From NCBI GenBank assembly GCA_021018815.1, contig JAITYX010000017.1, positions 6,324,001 through 6,388,000 of the forward strand: DNA of 64,000 nucleotides, written 5' to 3'. Each line of letters begins with the position of its first letter. Position 1 is the stretch's first letter. The translations under genes and the position numbers were made by a program. Source of the DNA: Talinum fruticosum (taxonomy: Eukaryota > Streptophyta > Magnoliopsida > Caryophyllales > Talinaceae). The notes below the pieces were generated by a model. The model was not told the origin of the DNA. It ran no database searches and saw nothing but the letters and a program-made list of their open reading frames with translations. Below are positions 1-12,280 of the stretch, one piece after another.

Positions 1-360
1 GGTTTGGTGTTTTTTAGTTATCACTTTAGTGTTTTTAGGACGCTAGCTTTAGTCTTTTTAGTTATTACTTTAGTGTTTGCTAGTTATGAGTTTACTTGTC
101 CGCTAGCTATCGGTTTGGTGTTTTTGGTTATCACTTTAGCATTTTTTAGGATACGGTTTAGTGTTTTCTAATTTTACTTTTAGTATTTTATAAAACATTG
201 TTTAGTGTTTGCAAGTATGAGTTTAGTGTATGCTAGCTTTCAGTTTGGTGTTTTTTAATTATTGCTTTAGTGTTTTTTAGTTATCACTTTAGTGTTTATT
301 AGGACACAATTTAGTGCTTTTCAAAACACAGTTTCGTGTTTTAGCTATCGAGTTGGAAAA
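1..360 (+). repeat. 22-bp tandem minisatellite, block A
   Basis: Repeating units of about 22 bp built on TTTAGTGTTTTTTAGTTATC plus two variable bases. Copies are diverged (TTTGGTG, TTTAGTC, TTTAGCA variants). The block continues off the left edge, so its full length is unknown. It flanks one side of the decayed gene at 798-1740. Confidence 0.85.
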
Positions 361-797
361 AGAGCATAAATGAATATATTAGATATAATTCAGGTATTCT
401 AACCTCCATTTTTGTCATATCATGTCTACTTTGCTTGAGCTTGTTCTTCAGGTTGCTCAATTTGACTTGGTCCAAGCTCAATCTTTGGGATTTCTAGAGG
501 GGGTTCAATCTTATCCCTACCAAATCCCACCTTCATTTCTTCAACCACTCTTTCTATGATCTTTTTTGGTGTCCAACCGAGTTATTGTTGGGAACACTCT
601 TGACACCGTTCTTCTACTTAAGATTACTCTATCCAATTAAAACATCCGATTTTCAAATTAATACAATAAAAAACTAATTGTTAGTGTATTATAGGCATAT
701 ATTTAGTGTTTAACGAAAGTAACTAGAAATCAAATGCATTTACCATTAGAAAAGTGACTCGATCCTTTAAAAACTGCCCACTTGTCCTCTTTTTGCA

Positions 798-1740
798 TCA
801 ATCAAGCGAGTCCAACATGTACTTGGACCAATTGTATGATGATATTTGATCAAGATCACAAGATTCTTTAAAATTAACATTGTCAAACAATGTTGTTGTT
901 GACCATGGAAGAACATGACGACCATGTATGTAATGAAGTTTTTGCGAAACCTTGCACCACCGTCTAATTGTTATAGCATAAAGTCGGGCATCTTGACTAG
1001 AAGCTGGTGTGCCATTCTCCAAGGACCAATCATCCCTTACGTCTTTCAAGACTTTTCCAAACTCATCATCTATGTAGTCCTTGCCTACTTCAACTACATC
1101 TTTTCCGACATTGACAATCCAAATGCCAAGTGAACATCCTTTTTAGTTATCTCTATCTCCTTTGTTTTAGATAGCTTGAAACAAACTTCATATGGGTCAA
1201 ATTTATCGACTATCCATGCAGCAAATCTCCTTGAGATTTTGTTCACTTCTAAATTCAGGAAACCCCGAAATCCATTTCTTTTATGGCTTGTGTTTGAGCA
1301 TCGTTGAATCTCTCGCGCATGTTTGAAAATCCAGCAGGGGACATGCGTGTGTTGAAGTGCTTCTCATAAGCTTTGTTTTTTCCTCATCTGTTTGATTGAG
1401 AGATTGCTCGGTTTCAGCCATGTTTTTCTCATTTATTCTCCTTCTTTGAGCTTGCTTTTGTTGCTCGGTTTCAGCCATCTTTTTCTTATGTGTTCTTCAT
1501 CTTTGAGCGGACTTTGGTTGCTCGGTTTACGTGTGTTTCTTTCTTTTACGCCTCTTCTGCTGTTCATCTTTTTGTTTGGTTGTTCTACTAGCATGCCTTG
1601 TTTTAGTTTCATCCATCTCAACATTTGTTCTTCTTCTAGCAGCAGGCTTTGTTTGGTCGTCATCTTTTTGTGTGTTTTTCTTCCTTTTCTGTCCCTTTTG
1701 CTCGTTTATCTTTATTTTCTCCCTCCTCAACACTTTCATT
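798..1740 (-). pseudogene. Decayed transposon-derived gene (mobile-domain type)
   Basis: The minus strand holds two pieces of eroded coding sequence. At about 798-1049 it reads LHYIHGRHVLPWSTTTLFDN, NVNFKESCDLDQISSYNWSK and YMLDSL. This pattern resembles plant transposon-encoded mobile-domain proteins (DUF1985/aminotransferase-like type carried by Mutator-like and Ulp1-bearing elements). At about 1281-1740 several overlapping frames are Lys/Arg/Gln-rich with a repeated MAETEQ unit, as expected of a low-complexity linker. Stops and frame changes separate the pieces, so no intact protein is encoded. The family call is by pattern only. Confidence 0.45.
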
Positions 1741-2058
1741 GATTTTTTTGGGAGATCATTGAGGACTTTTCTTATGAGGTTGTTGTTGTTCTTTTTGTGG
1801 AGAGGTTTGTTTTTCGATCGTCGCGAGCAATATCTTGTTCATCAAATGTCACCTTTTTATGTGCTTTCTTTTCACGCTGGCTTTTGTGGATGAATGTTTC
1901 ACCTTATGTCCACTGTCGTATGAAACACATTCCTTTTTTTGGGATCTGTTTTCTATGTTGATTGCAGCTAGAACATAATCAACAATTTTATTGCATTCAT
2001 CCACCACAAATCTACAAAATTGAACAAGCAAACAACGTTAGTAATTATAGGCATTTGA

Positions 2059-2640
2059 TTAGTGTTTTTAGTTATTACTTTAGTGTTTTTTAGGTGTCAA
2101 TTTAGTGTTTTTAGTCTGTCGGTTTAGCGTTTTGAAGTTATCAGTTTAGTGTTTTATAGAAATGTGTTTAGTGTATACTAGCTTTCGGTTTAGTGTTTTT
2201 TATTTATTACTTTAGTGTTTTTTAGTTATCACTTTAGCGTTTTTAGTTGTCGGTTTAGTGTTTTTCGGTGTCGGTTCATCGTTTTTCACCTGTCGGTTTA
2301 GTGTTTTGAAGTTATCAATTTAGTGTTTTATAGAAAAGTGTTTAGTGTTTGATAGTTATCATTTTAGTGTTTATTAGTTATCCATTTAGTGTTTTTAAGG
2401 TATCGGCTTTTGCTAGTTACGGTTTAGTGTAATGATTTTAGTGTTTAAGAGAACATTGTTTAGATTTTTGCAAGTTAATAGTTTAGTGTATCTTAGCTAT
2501 CATTTTAGTGTTCATTAGTTACACTTTAGTGTTTTCTAGCAATCGGTTTAGTGTTTATAGTTATGATTTTAGTGTTTAAGAGAATATTATTTAGTTTTTG
2601 TTAGTTATGAGTTTAGTGTATTGTTTTATACGGCATTTTC
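2059..2640 (+). repeat. 22-bp tandem minisatellite, block B
   Basis: At least 15 consecutive units start at nearly exact 22-bp steps (for example 2079, 2101, 2123, 2145, 2167, 2189, 2211, 2233, then 2297, 2319, 2341, 2363, 2385), each beginning TTTAGTG or TTTAGCG. After 2400 the spacing becomes irregular but the motif persists to about 2620. Period and motif are those of block A. Confidence 0.92.
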
Positions 2641-2770
2641 TAGTGTTTTACACTAAAGCACTATATCTTACTCTTAGAAACACTAAAACATATGTTAAAA
2701 AACACTAAAATATCTTCTAAATAACACTAAAAAACATTAAAAACACTAAAATATTATTTGCACTAATACA
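2641..2770 (-). repeat. Inverted continuation of the 22-bp minisatellite
   Basis: From about 2645 the same motif appears as its complement (CACTAAA, AAACACTAAAA) at least five times. The turn point is the palindrome-like TAGTGTTTTACACTA at 2642-2656, so blocks B and C can fold back on each other. Confidence 0.8.
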
Positions 2771-4380
2771 AATCTTATCGCCATTTACATTATCGAATAT
2801 AACACTCGGAAAAATTACAAAACTTCAAGATTCAAGCCGTATAACACAACCTAAACGTGATCGAAACTTTTGCAAAAACGAATGATCATTGTGTACTCGA
2901 AATTATTAACACTAAAATGTCTGTAGAGGTGTTCGGATTATCAATTATAAGCAAAATCAGTAAAATAAGTAAAATCATTACAAAGCTAGCCCTAGAAAAT
3001 ACCTTTCATCTTTAGAATTTTTGGTTTTTTTTTTGGCTTTTTCTAATTTATGTCTTTATTACATTTTTGATATTTAACGAATATCCGATTGAAGAAGCTT
3101 GATTTCCACTATTTTTGGGAATTTCGACAGACAAATTTGGTCGATTGTAGGCAAAATTGGTGAAGAAATTCAACGAACTCGAGGAGAGAGAGAGAGAGAG
3201 TATATGTTTTACGAGAGCGACCACGCATTTAGAAACCGAAGAAGTAAAATGCCGTCGTTTTTTTAGATTCGTAATTTTTGTTTTGTTTTTCGCTTGCAAA
3301 AGATGGGCTACAATATATGGGCCGCACGCTTTTTGGGTTGGCCCGGAGTGTGTACGATAATCCCGTATCCCGGACTCCACCATATAAGGTCTGCAGAATG
3401 CGGGCCTAGTTTTGGGTTTTCAACTCCCTTCTTATCTGTTTTAAAGTTGATAAAAAATAGTAAGGAGTTGTAAAGAGTTACAAGAATATATGTATATATC
3501 AAATATTTATTTTTTTCGATCATTTTAACTCGTTTTCCTCATTTTCTCTCATTTTTACTATAATAATTTATTTTCATTTCGGTTATAATGGTTATTTCTT
3601 CTATAACAATTATTTCAACTGATTTTATTAGTCATTTCGAACAACCCCTAATCTTTTGTATATTTTTTAGATTAACTTCTTTTTAAAAAATTTAAACTTT
3701 TTTTGGAATTAGCCTCTTCATTTGCAGTAATACTTACAAAGATAAAACTATTAATGTCTTGATCTTCCTATAACTGGTGAAAATGAGACCTACTTGTTTG
3801 GAAAAAAAACAGGAATATCGTAGCTTATTATTTCCAATCCTATTTTCACCAAATCTGAAGGAAGGGACTCAAATATCTTTTTGGTTGGAATTGATTTACG
3901 AGAAAACTAACATGTTTTAATTCATAAACTTAAATATAAAATACTAAAAAGAAACAAAAGTTAAAAATACAAATTGGTAATCATAGTGCAGTACGTCAAA
4001 GAGAAGGGTATGGAAATTAAGGTTTCATAATTAGTTTCATGTACATCTCATCTTTGAGTCATTTTCTAGGAAGAGAAGGAAGGAAAGGGAACGAAGCACA
4101 TCAGATGAAGATGAATTTTCATATCAGGAGAGTAATTGTGTTGCAAATTGAAAAACAATCAGATTTAGAGAGTCATTGTTCCATGAATTGAAGAAAAGTC
4201 AATTTGAAATTGATTATGAAAGTAATATTCATTTGATATTTAAGTAACTTGAGATTAGCCTTAATGACATCCTTACAAACAACAAGCTCGACAATATCTA
4301 TCGATGAGATGGGCTAATGAACCCAACAACGTAACATAAAAAGCAAAATGAAGAGGATGTCTCCTATCTTTTACCAATCG
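2771..4380. other. Non-coding AT-rich stretch
   Basis: No supported gene. It contains a (GA) run at 3181-3200 and AT-rich sequence. Open frames around 3048-3383 show no family resemblance. Bases 3420-3480 have MITE-like text (AAGGAGTTGTAAAGAGTTAC) similar to the small element at 21543. Confidence 0.5.
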
Positions 4381-4382
4381 AA

Positions 4383-5278
4383 ACAAAGATGTCATGGCTT
4401 AGCATATATGGGATGTAGCTAATAAGAAGGAAACTCTATGGTTGAAATGGATGCATGCTGATTACCTCAAAAGGACTAATTGGTGGCAATACACACCTAA
4501 GGTTGATATTTGTCGGTATTGGAGGAAACTAGTCTACTCGGATGAAATGCTCCCAGGATATCAAGGAAATAACTGGACAGCAGCAAGCAATGGACACTAC
4601 ACCACATAAAGTGGCTACAATTTTCTGTCATCTTTCCCTGTCAAACGTACATGGAGAAGGCTCATATAGAATTCAGCCAATACTTAAAAATTTTCTTACT
4701 TTATGTGGATTGCAATCTAGGATAGGCTGCCTGTCATGAAGAGTGTCTGCAAATTTTCCCAAGCTGCACCAATCTGCACGGTATGCAAACTTGCACATGA
4801 AACTAATGCTTACATCTTATTTGACTGCCCAGCTACTACAGCTATACGAGAAGCTATTTTTACCTGGATGAAGATCCAATACAGACCTCAAAGCTACACC
4901 TAATTGCTCAAATGGTTAATTAACTTGAGAAGGCCTAAGCAGCAGAAGAGCATCATCAGATGCATAGCTGTTTCAACCCTCTACCACAACCGTAGTATGA
5001 GAACTAGCATGGTGTTTTAATAAGCTAAGTTAAACATTACCAAGGTCATCCATGACATCAAGAGCACAGTAATCCAGAGGTGTATTGCACTGCAGAAATA
5101 TAAACAATTCAGGGATTGCCTGAAATGGTTTAGGACGGATTGCCTGAAATGGTTTAGGACTTAACATTCGAGGGCATTATTTTTGAGAAGTACAATACCT
5201 GTGTAAATATCTGAATTAAAAGTCAGGTTGTGTGTTGTTTTGGCAATGAAATACATCTAACTTCTTACCAAAAAAGAA
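4383..5278 (+). mobile_element. LINE (L1-like) 3' end, degenerate
   Basis: Plus-strand frames give the zinc-binding C-terminus of a plant L1 reverse transcriptase: KETLWLKWMHADYLKRTNWW, a weakened FSYFMW.AI.DRLP, then CTVCKLAHETNAYILFDCPA (C-x2-C-x-H-x-C type). Stop codons interrupt it. It ends with the usual plant L1 tail, GGCAATGAAATACATCTAAC then TTACCAAAAAAG at about 5275. 5'-truncated. Confidence 0.8.
5113..5160 (+). repeat. 24-bp perfect tandem duplication
   Basis: GGATTGCCTGAAATGGTTTA plus GGAC occurs twice in tandem within the LINE remnant at 4383-5278. Confidence 0.95.
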
Positions 5279-7003
5279 GTATTGAATTTATATACAAATT
5301 AACATGGGTTTGGAGTAGATTGTGGAGGTAATTTTAATTAGTATACCAATTGGCATGGTAAAAATTTGTCAATTTGGAGGTAAGCTTTCTTCACAAGATC
5401 AAATTTTTAAAAAATGCAACATCAAATTTCACAATCTTGAGTAGCCATTGCTTTCATCTTAGGACTTGTATAATCTCAATCTCTCAAAATGGATGCCATT
5501 GTATTTCATTCAAATGGATTGTGACTTGCTTGGTATATAAGACCTATGACTATGATGACAATACTTTAAAGTGGGTGTGACCAAAAATTGAAATCTACTA
5601 GTAATTTATACTCCTATTGAAGCCACGAAAAAGTATCTATGTTTTGTTTCCATATGATCTATATTTTGCTTCTTGATGATTGTTAAACAATCTATCGTGA
5701 AATGAAATAAAAAATGAATGAGTTGATCACTGAACTCCAAACAATTTTAAAATCATCACTAAGATATTCCTATTATTAATAAAAGTCTCGCTAAAAATAT
5801 TATATCAATCATTGTCTTACTTTTATTATTATCATCAAAACCTAAATGACATTTGATTTAAAGGACCACATAATTAAGGAATTTTTGGGAAATCATGTCA
5901 TCTTCATAATCATCTTATTAAATTATGTCAACTACACTTATTTTAAAATCACATTTTTGACATAATTGATTAAATTTGAATTACCAAGCTATAATACTCT
6001 AATTTTATAGATACACTCCTTAGTATTCCTCTTCTCAACTCAAGATGTTTATTTGTATTATTCAATGCAATTCCAAACTAATAGTTTGAGCTCAAGAAGT
6101 TTGCGTAGGGATAGCCTTCATTACACATAAGTTTAGAGATTTTAAACCCAAGTTTAACAGATAAATCTTTTACTAGTAGCAAATTTCAAATTTGATCCAA
6201 AAAATAAAACAAAAAAATTCAACATTCAAATCTTTGGGTGCAAATAAAGTGCAAAACTCAACAAAATGCGAAGATTGGGGAAATAAGTTTGTGGGAATAA
6301 CTTCCATTTCTCATTATTTAATTAGAACTTTCAAAACAAGTTTAACCCATAATTTTTTAACAAATTTCAATGTTTTGATCCCAAAAGAAAGAAAATTTCT
6401 ACATTCCTATCTTTGGATGCAAATAAAGTGCTACTACTTATGAAAAAACAGAGGAAAAGCCGACAAAATACGTGGAGAAACTTGAACCTTAAATCTGATA
6501 TAATAAAACTATCAATTTTAACCATTAGATCAAAATTTGAAAAATCACAATATAAATTACGGCATGACCAAAATCAAAATACAAAAATTACACACTTCGA
6601 TTTGCAGATCTTATTTCAAGCCCCTTTAACTCTTAAAAGGAAGAACCATATTAAGATTTTTGCTTTTCCTTCAAAAATCACGACATAAATTTCGTCCAAC
6701 TCTCTTTGCTTGTACTTTTTAACAATCTAAATATTCAAAAGGTTATATTTTGAACATAACATTATAAAGTAATCCCAAAAAGGCCAAGGTTGCATTGCAT
6801 CCATCTCGCCTAGCTGTGTTGTGTACTTGTCCGATACAATAAACTCAAAAATGCAGACATTGGCGTATATATGCACTAAGATCAGAAGACTATACTCGGA
6901 AAATCCCCACAGAACAAAAAAATTATTGTGGGGGGAAGAGAATGAAAACTTATGGTACTTATTATGTACACATATACAGAACTAGGACAAACCTATTCAT
7001 CGC
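5279..7003. other. 3' flank of the VPS13 gene
   Basis: AT-rich sequence with no supported gene. Frames at 6192-6443 and 6413-6688 are low-complexity and lack family resemblance. The 3' UTR of the minus-strand VPS13 transcript should lie directly left of 7004; its end was not identified. Confidence 0.5.
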
Positions 7004-7697
7004 CTACTTTATGTTAATTTGGTGTAGAAGGTACACATTTCCCCAACCTTGCTCTTTGCCTTGTTCAATTGTTGACAATAGAACCCTCAAAAAGCACTCT
7101 GCCTCTTCCTTGGAAGCCAATTCCAAGTTAGTTTGAAAGAGTGGAAGTGGAGTTAAAGGTTCATTCCACAGCTTCATTCTCACCCCACTTCTCTTTTGGT
7201 GATGCTGATTTTGCCTAACTAGAGTTTCTGAACTGCTTCCAACAATGTGAACAACTCCCTCATCAACATCGGCATGTATCACACTCTCCAAAGCAACCTC
7301 CACTTCTACTATCCACTCTGGCTCTGCAACTACGCCCCGAAACTCGGGCTTCCCCAGATCTTCTAAACTCGAACATTTAATGATCAAGATGAGCTTCTCT
7401 GTGAGCACCACAAATTTCCCTGCATCTTTCAGTGATTTGCACATAACTAAGACTTCGTCCTTGAATTTCAAGCCATCATCAACCTCCAAGAACACAGCTG
7501 TTCCAACTGCATCCTCCCAGGAGTAGGGTCTGAGGGGAGTTGTGCACTCAGAAATCTCGGCAGACGAACACGTAAGTTCTGGGGTCCCATTCTATGAAGC
7601 CTACTTCGATTTCTTATACTTTGCGCAGTCCTCCCAGTCACTTCAAGGACACTAGCAGCAGGTTTTGCCACAAGCCCAGTAACTCCCAAGGCAAATC
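7004..7697 (-). CDS. SHBY: VPS13 terminal exon w40 with PH-like domain (one base short)
   Basis: 694 nt ending at TAG; phases need 695. The first part is [20 protein letters not shown] and [20 protein letters not shown]. After a four-base G run on the plus strand (7534-7537, expected five) the frame changes to [20 protein letters not shown]. It continues through the PH-like domain ([39 protein letters not shown]) to YLLHQINIK. The last residues match the usual SHRUBBY-type C-terminus, so the stop is genuine. No clear polyadenylation signal was fixed downstream. Confidence 0.9.
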
Positions 7698-10600
7698 CTG
7701 CAGTAGGAGGAAGTAGCAAGATTCAGCAATTTTAAAAACCCAACACTAATTGCTCTGCCTATGTGCTTACCTCTGCATCTCTTGAGTGCAAGTAACAAAG
7801 TTTAGAGTGCTAGGAAGTACGAGAAATAACTCGACAACCCCTTAGGAATAATCAACCAAGGTCAAAACCAACTATCCAGAGCTTGAAAAAGTACCATGTC
7901 ATGAAATTCGAATCAACAATATTTCTTGGTTTAGTAAAAAACAAAACAGCACAATCCATCATAAATTTATATTAGACATGAAACACAGGGATCATTGATA
8001 TGATGAAAGAATGGAACATTTATTACTTGCTTGCCCTATATCATTGAATCACTTAAAAACCTGATAAAAAAGCTTCAAGTTCAGGTATCTGTCTGCAATA
8101 ACTATTGTTCCTGAGAAGGAGATTCCCTCATATTCCAAACCCATCCTCAAGAAAAAGAAAAACAAACATATGTTTGTGAAAATCATCAATTCAAGGTAAT
8201 TGCATGGACCGCCCTGATAAGCTGCAATAGCATTTTGTGTGCATTACTAAAGATCATATTATTAGCTAATGTCTCCCCGCCCTCTCTCTCTCACACACAC
8301 AAAAACTCATGCACGCATGCACACAAGCATGCATGCACACCTTCTCAATCTCACTTATGTTTCCCTCTGTGCGAGAGGAGGTGGGTGTTCTGCTTGGGTT
8401 ACACATTGGAGTCTAGTTGGGTTACACATTGGAATCAACATCACAAAACCACACAAAAGCTTCATTTGAGAAATAATACCTGACAGAACCCCCGGAAGGC
8501 CATGCTTCTCTGCTCCTTTAATTGGAGATTGCAGGAGACCAGTTAGTCCCTACCAAAGAAGGAATCAGGTGAAAGCAAAGGTGTCAAATAACAACCAAGA
8601 GGACTCTAAGAACGAAATCAAAGCAAAAAGTTACTGTACCTCTAACAATTCATTGATTACTCCTTTGGTCTGCGATGAAGCAACCACCCTTTGTTTTTCC
8701 AATCTTGTTGCATCATGATCATCAAATGTAAAAGCAAGAATTCCCTATATGTAGAAATAACCAGTTACAAAGCACTGCAAAGCTCCCACCTTATTGCCTG
8801 TGTCTGAGGGTAAATGTATGATGTACCTTATGTGCAGCTTTGCTGAATTGTGTTGCAGTGTCACTTATAGCATACAACATATTGCCAAGTAGACTACTAG
8901 TGCCTTGGGCCATCCCTGAGAGTAACCCAGAGGGACTCTGCCAAATGAGCAGCTTGCTTTAATTAGAATGATCAGAGAAACTTGTACCAAAACCCCTCCA
9001 AAAGTTTAAAAATAGAAATGGCAAGCACATTCATTATTATTATACAAGATGAACATCATCCAATCATGTTCATTTCTGTAAATACCTGCAGAGCTCCCTT
9101 TGCAGGAACTGATAAGAAGTCCTTAACACCAAGCCCAACTCTTCTAGCAAAGCCCATAGGATTTCCAATGACACCAGCAGAACCAAAAACCTGATCCAAT
9201 TAAAAGTTCACCTTATGTAAAAATGGACTGAGCAGTGAAATAGCAATCATCATGAGCAACTTTCACGAATTGGTTCTGTGCAATCCGTCTGGTGTGCTGG
9301 AAAATTGTGGAGGACTCAGATTTTTAATAGATCACCGACATCTTAGTAAGAGCTTCAACATTTTAGTAAAACCCTGAGATTTTAGTATAGCTCTGGCTCT
9401 TAATTGAAAGTAAGAGCCATGCTAAAATCTAAGGGCATTAAAAGAAAATCTAAGAGCCATGCACTTTCAGTACATACCTCGAAATTTTAGTAGAGCTCTA
9501 AGCCTTTAGTAGAGACTAAAACTAGCTTTGAAACTTTTCATTTAAGATGGAATACATATAGCAATCAGTGTACGGATTTGCAAGGAGTACTACCAAAATT
9601 TCCTAACCGGCTACCAATTTTTAACAGGAATTTGCCAGTTGATAGAAAGCTGTAAGTTAAGCATACATAATGGAAGCGAGAATTTAAAACAAACAAAAGT
9701 GCTGGAGAACCAGTTAGCCTTTATACACTCAAGAGCCACTAAAAATGCAACAATGACTAGGGAAAGCTATTGACTACTTCCAGAGAGACAACAGGATCTA
9801 CTTGGTACATTTGAGAGATAAAAAATGCTATGCTGGTGAGTTGGTGACAATGACATGCAGACTGCTTAGTGAGAGAGGTGTTTATAATCACTACTGGTAT
9901 GCATCAATGGTTTTGTTTGAGTCCTTTCCCCTTTGTTTTCTGCTATGTATATGGGACATGGCAGTGTATATTGTTTGTAGGTGACATGTGGCTAGATAAG
10001 GCTAAGCAGGTAACCAGTGCAATCGAATTTTTAACAGTTGATTGAAGAAAGAGTATGTAATTCAAAGCCCAGAAGTTTGGTGGAATTAATGAACACGTAA
10101 AATATTGAACTGCACAAAGGTGGTTAAAATTGAGGCTGCCTGGGTCATCTTAGGAGATGAAAACCTAGAAAAAAATTTGTGATAAGGTATAACTGTCCTG
10201 AATGTGGCCGAAAATGGGCCAACTAAAATTTGAGACAGACAGAGACTAAGGCATTAGAGACAGTGATGTAATGGCCAAGGTGTAAATAGAGTAGGAAGGG
10301 AGAATGTTGGTGTGGTCCCAATAAGGCAATAAGTGATGAGGTACATTGTAAGTTCCCTAAAACAGCTTGGACATGAGATGGCAAGAAAAAAACTACAGGT
10401 AGGGTTTGGAGTATGACAGTGGGGAGAGGTAAGAACACGCAATGGAAAGTTCACCAGGTGGTAAGAATCAGGTTGGCTGACTTTTAACACACTTCGGTAG
10501 GTCACCCCTAAAAGTATGTGTATGTGGGTTAAAAAACAAAGAAAACTAATGAAATTATAAAGGTCAGCCCTGCAACTAAAATGCATTTTCAGAATAGTAT

Positions 10601-12244
10601 AACTCAATCCCATTGGGTTAAAAATCCTAGCTCTTTCATTGAAGGACACTCTTTAACAAGAGAAGTGGTAGACCTAAAATATCCCGGGCGTAGTCACACT
10701 AGCTCATCAAGAAATGAGAACATATAGTGATTAGCAATAGAAAAAGTACTTCATCTAAAGCTGCTATGCTGCACAATGATATCAGTTTGAGGTATTTCTT
10801 TCAGCTCTGAAACGTTCTGCTTAAGCCATATTAAAGATTATTCTCAGACAGGTAACGATATGATGTATACCTTGTACATCTCATGAAGAAACTGCCTGGT
10901 GTAATGTTTGAAGAGGATCTCTTGAATGGATTCCCAACTAGCCATATGATGTGTAATGGTCAATTCCCTGAGGCATATTTGTGCCCCCTCAATATCAGCA
11001 AGAGCCATAATACCTCTCTGTTAGAAGGAAACCCGTTGACATTAAAGAAAGACAATTGGACAAGCTTGCTCAACAAAATATCTAGAAGCTCAGCAATTAA
11101 GATAAAAGCAAGGCCAATCCCTGATAAGCAAATCACCAGAGTTATAACTACTATTTTAACTATCAAGCAACTAAAGAGCAAGTGGCTTAATAGTTATGGT
11201 CACCACACCAAGGGTTCAATCCCTAGTTGCTGCAAAAGTTCCTCTGACGAAACTTGTGGAGGAACAACTTAAAAACATGCCTTGCACTCACTTGTACTAC
11301 ACCCCTAGTCCACTCCAAGCCCCTTCTTGTGGTCCTACACGGCCCTGGAGGGATGGAGAAGGGGGAGGTTGGGGGCGGGGGGCGGAGAGGAGGTTGGGTT
11401 CCTTTCCAACTCACAAGAAACAAAAAACCTCTATTGCCAAGCAGATTGCCTCGATGCACCAGGTCTTTGCCTCTAAATAGCGTTCTTTACAACCTAACAG
11501 CTTATATTTGCAGATAAAAAATACTACAATCATACAACAAATACCACAAAGCATTGACTAGTCAAATTTTTATTATCAAATTAAAATACTGGTTTAGTTT
11601 TTATCTGTCATCTTCAGGAAGCCAAATGAAAATTTGGACTATTTTATCACCTAGGATTATAGTGGACAAAAGCAAAATGACTCTCTAAACTTCCTTTGCT
11701 TCTACGGTATAGTTGGTAGTCAATGGTTTTTAAATTTAGGTTCTAACAGAACCAGTGTCTCGGTAACTTCTGCAATGAAGGGGTAAGGCTGATACATAAG
11801 CCCCCGCCCCAAAAAAAAAAAAAAAAACTCCCTGCCTGACGTTGGGACTTTCAGGGTATGGAATTGCTCGGATTATTTCGTTTTAGGGACGCAGATTTTT
11901 GAAATTCTTACAACTCAAACAACAGTGCTGCTAGACAGAAACCTATGAGCTATTCCTCAGAGTCATAGAAAAATTCTCATCGTCTGGTTTTTCAGACTCA
12001 ACTTCACAATCATTATAGGTGAAGTCCTAATTAAGTGGGTATTTGGCCAGATTTTAAAAGCAGTTTTGGACTCTAAAAACTGAAATTAGGTCAAACATAA
12101 TTTTTTCAAAAATTTAAATTGTTTTTCAAAAGTGATTTTGGAAAAACACCTCAAAAATAGAAACAACAAATAGCTATTTCTGTTTCTAATTTATGGAAAA
12201 TCTCCCTCAACAATAGGAGTAACCAACCACAACCTCATTCCCCA

Positions 12245-12280
<36 letters not shown>

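Noticed and set aside
1392..1893. Plus-strand Leu/Phe/Ser-rich open frames that look like membrane proteins
   Set aside because: They are the complement of a Lys/Gln-rich transposon linker; low complexity explains the open frames.
1..2640. TTTAGTG units as interstitial telomere repeats (plant telomere TTTAGGG)
   Set aside because: The period is 22 bp, not 7, and no TTTAGGG tandem is present.
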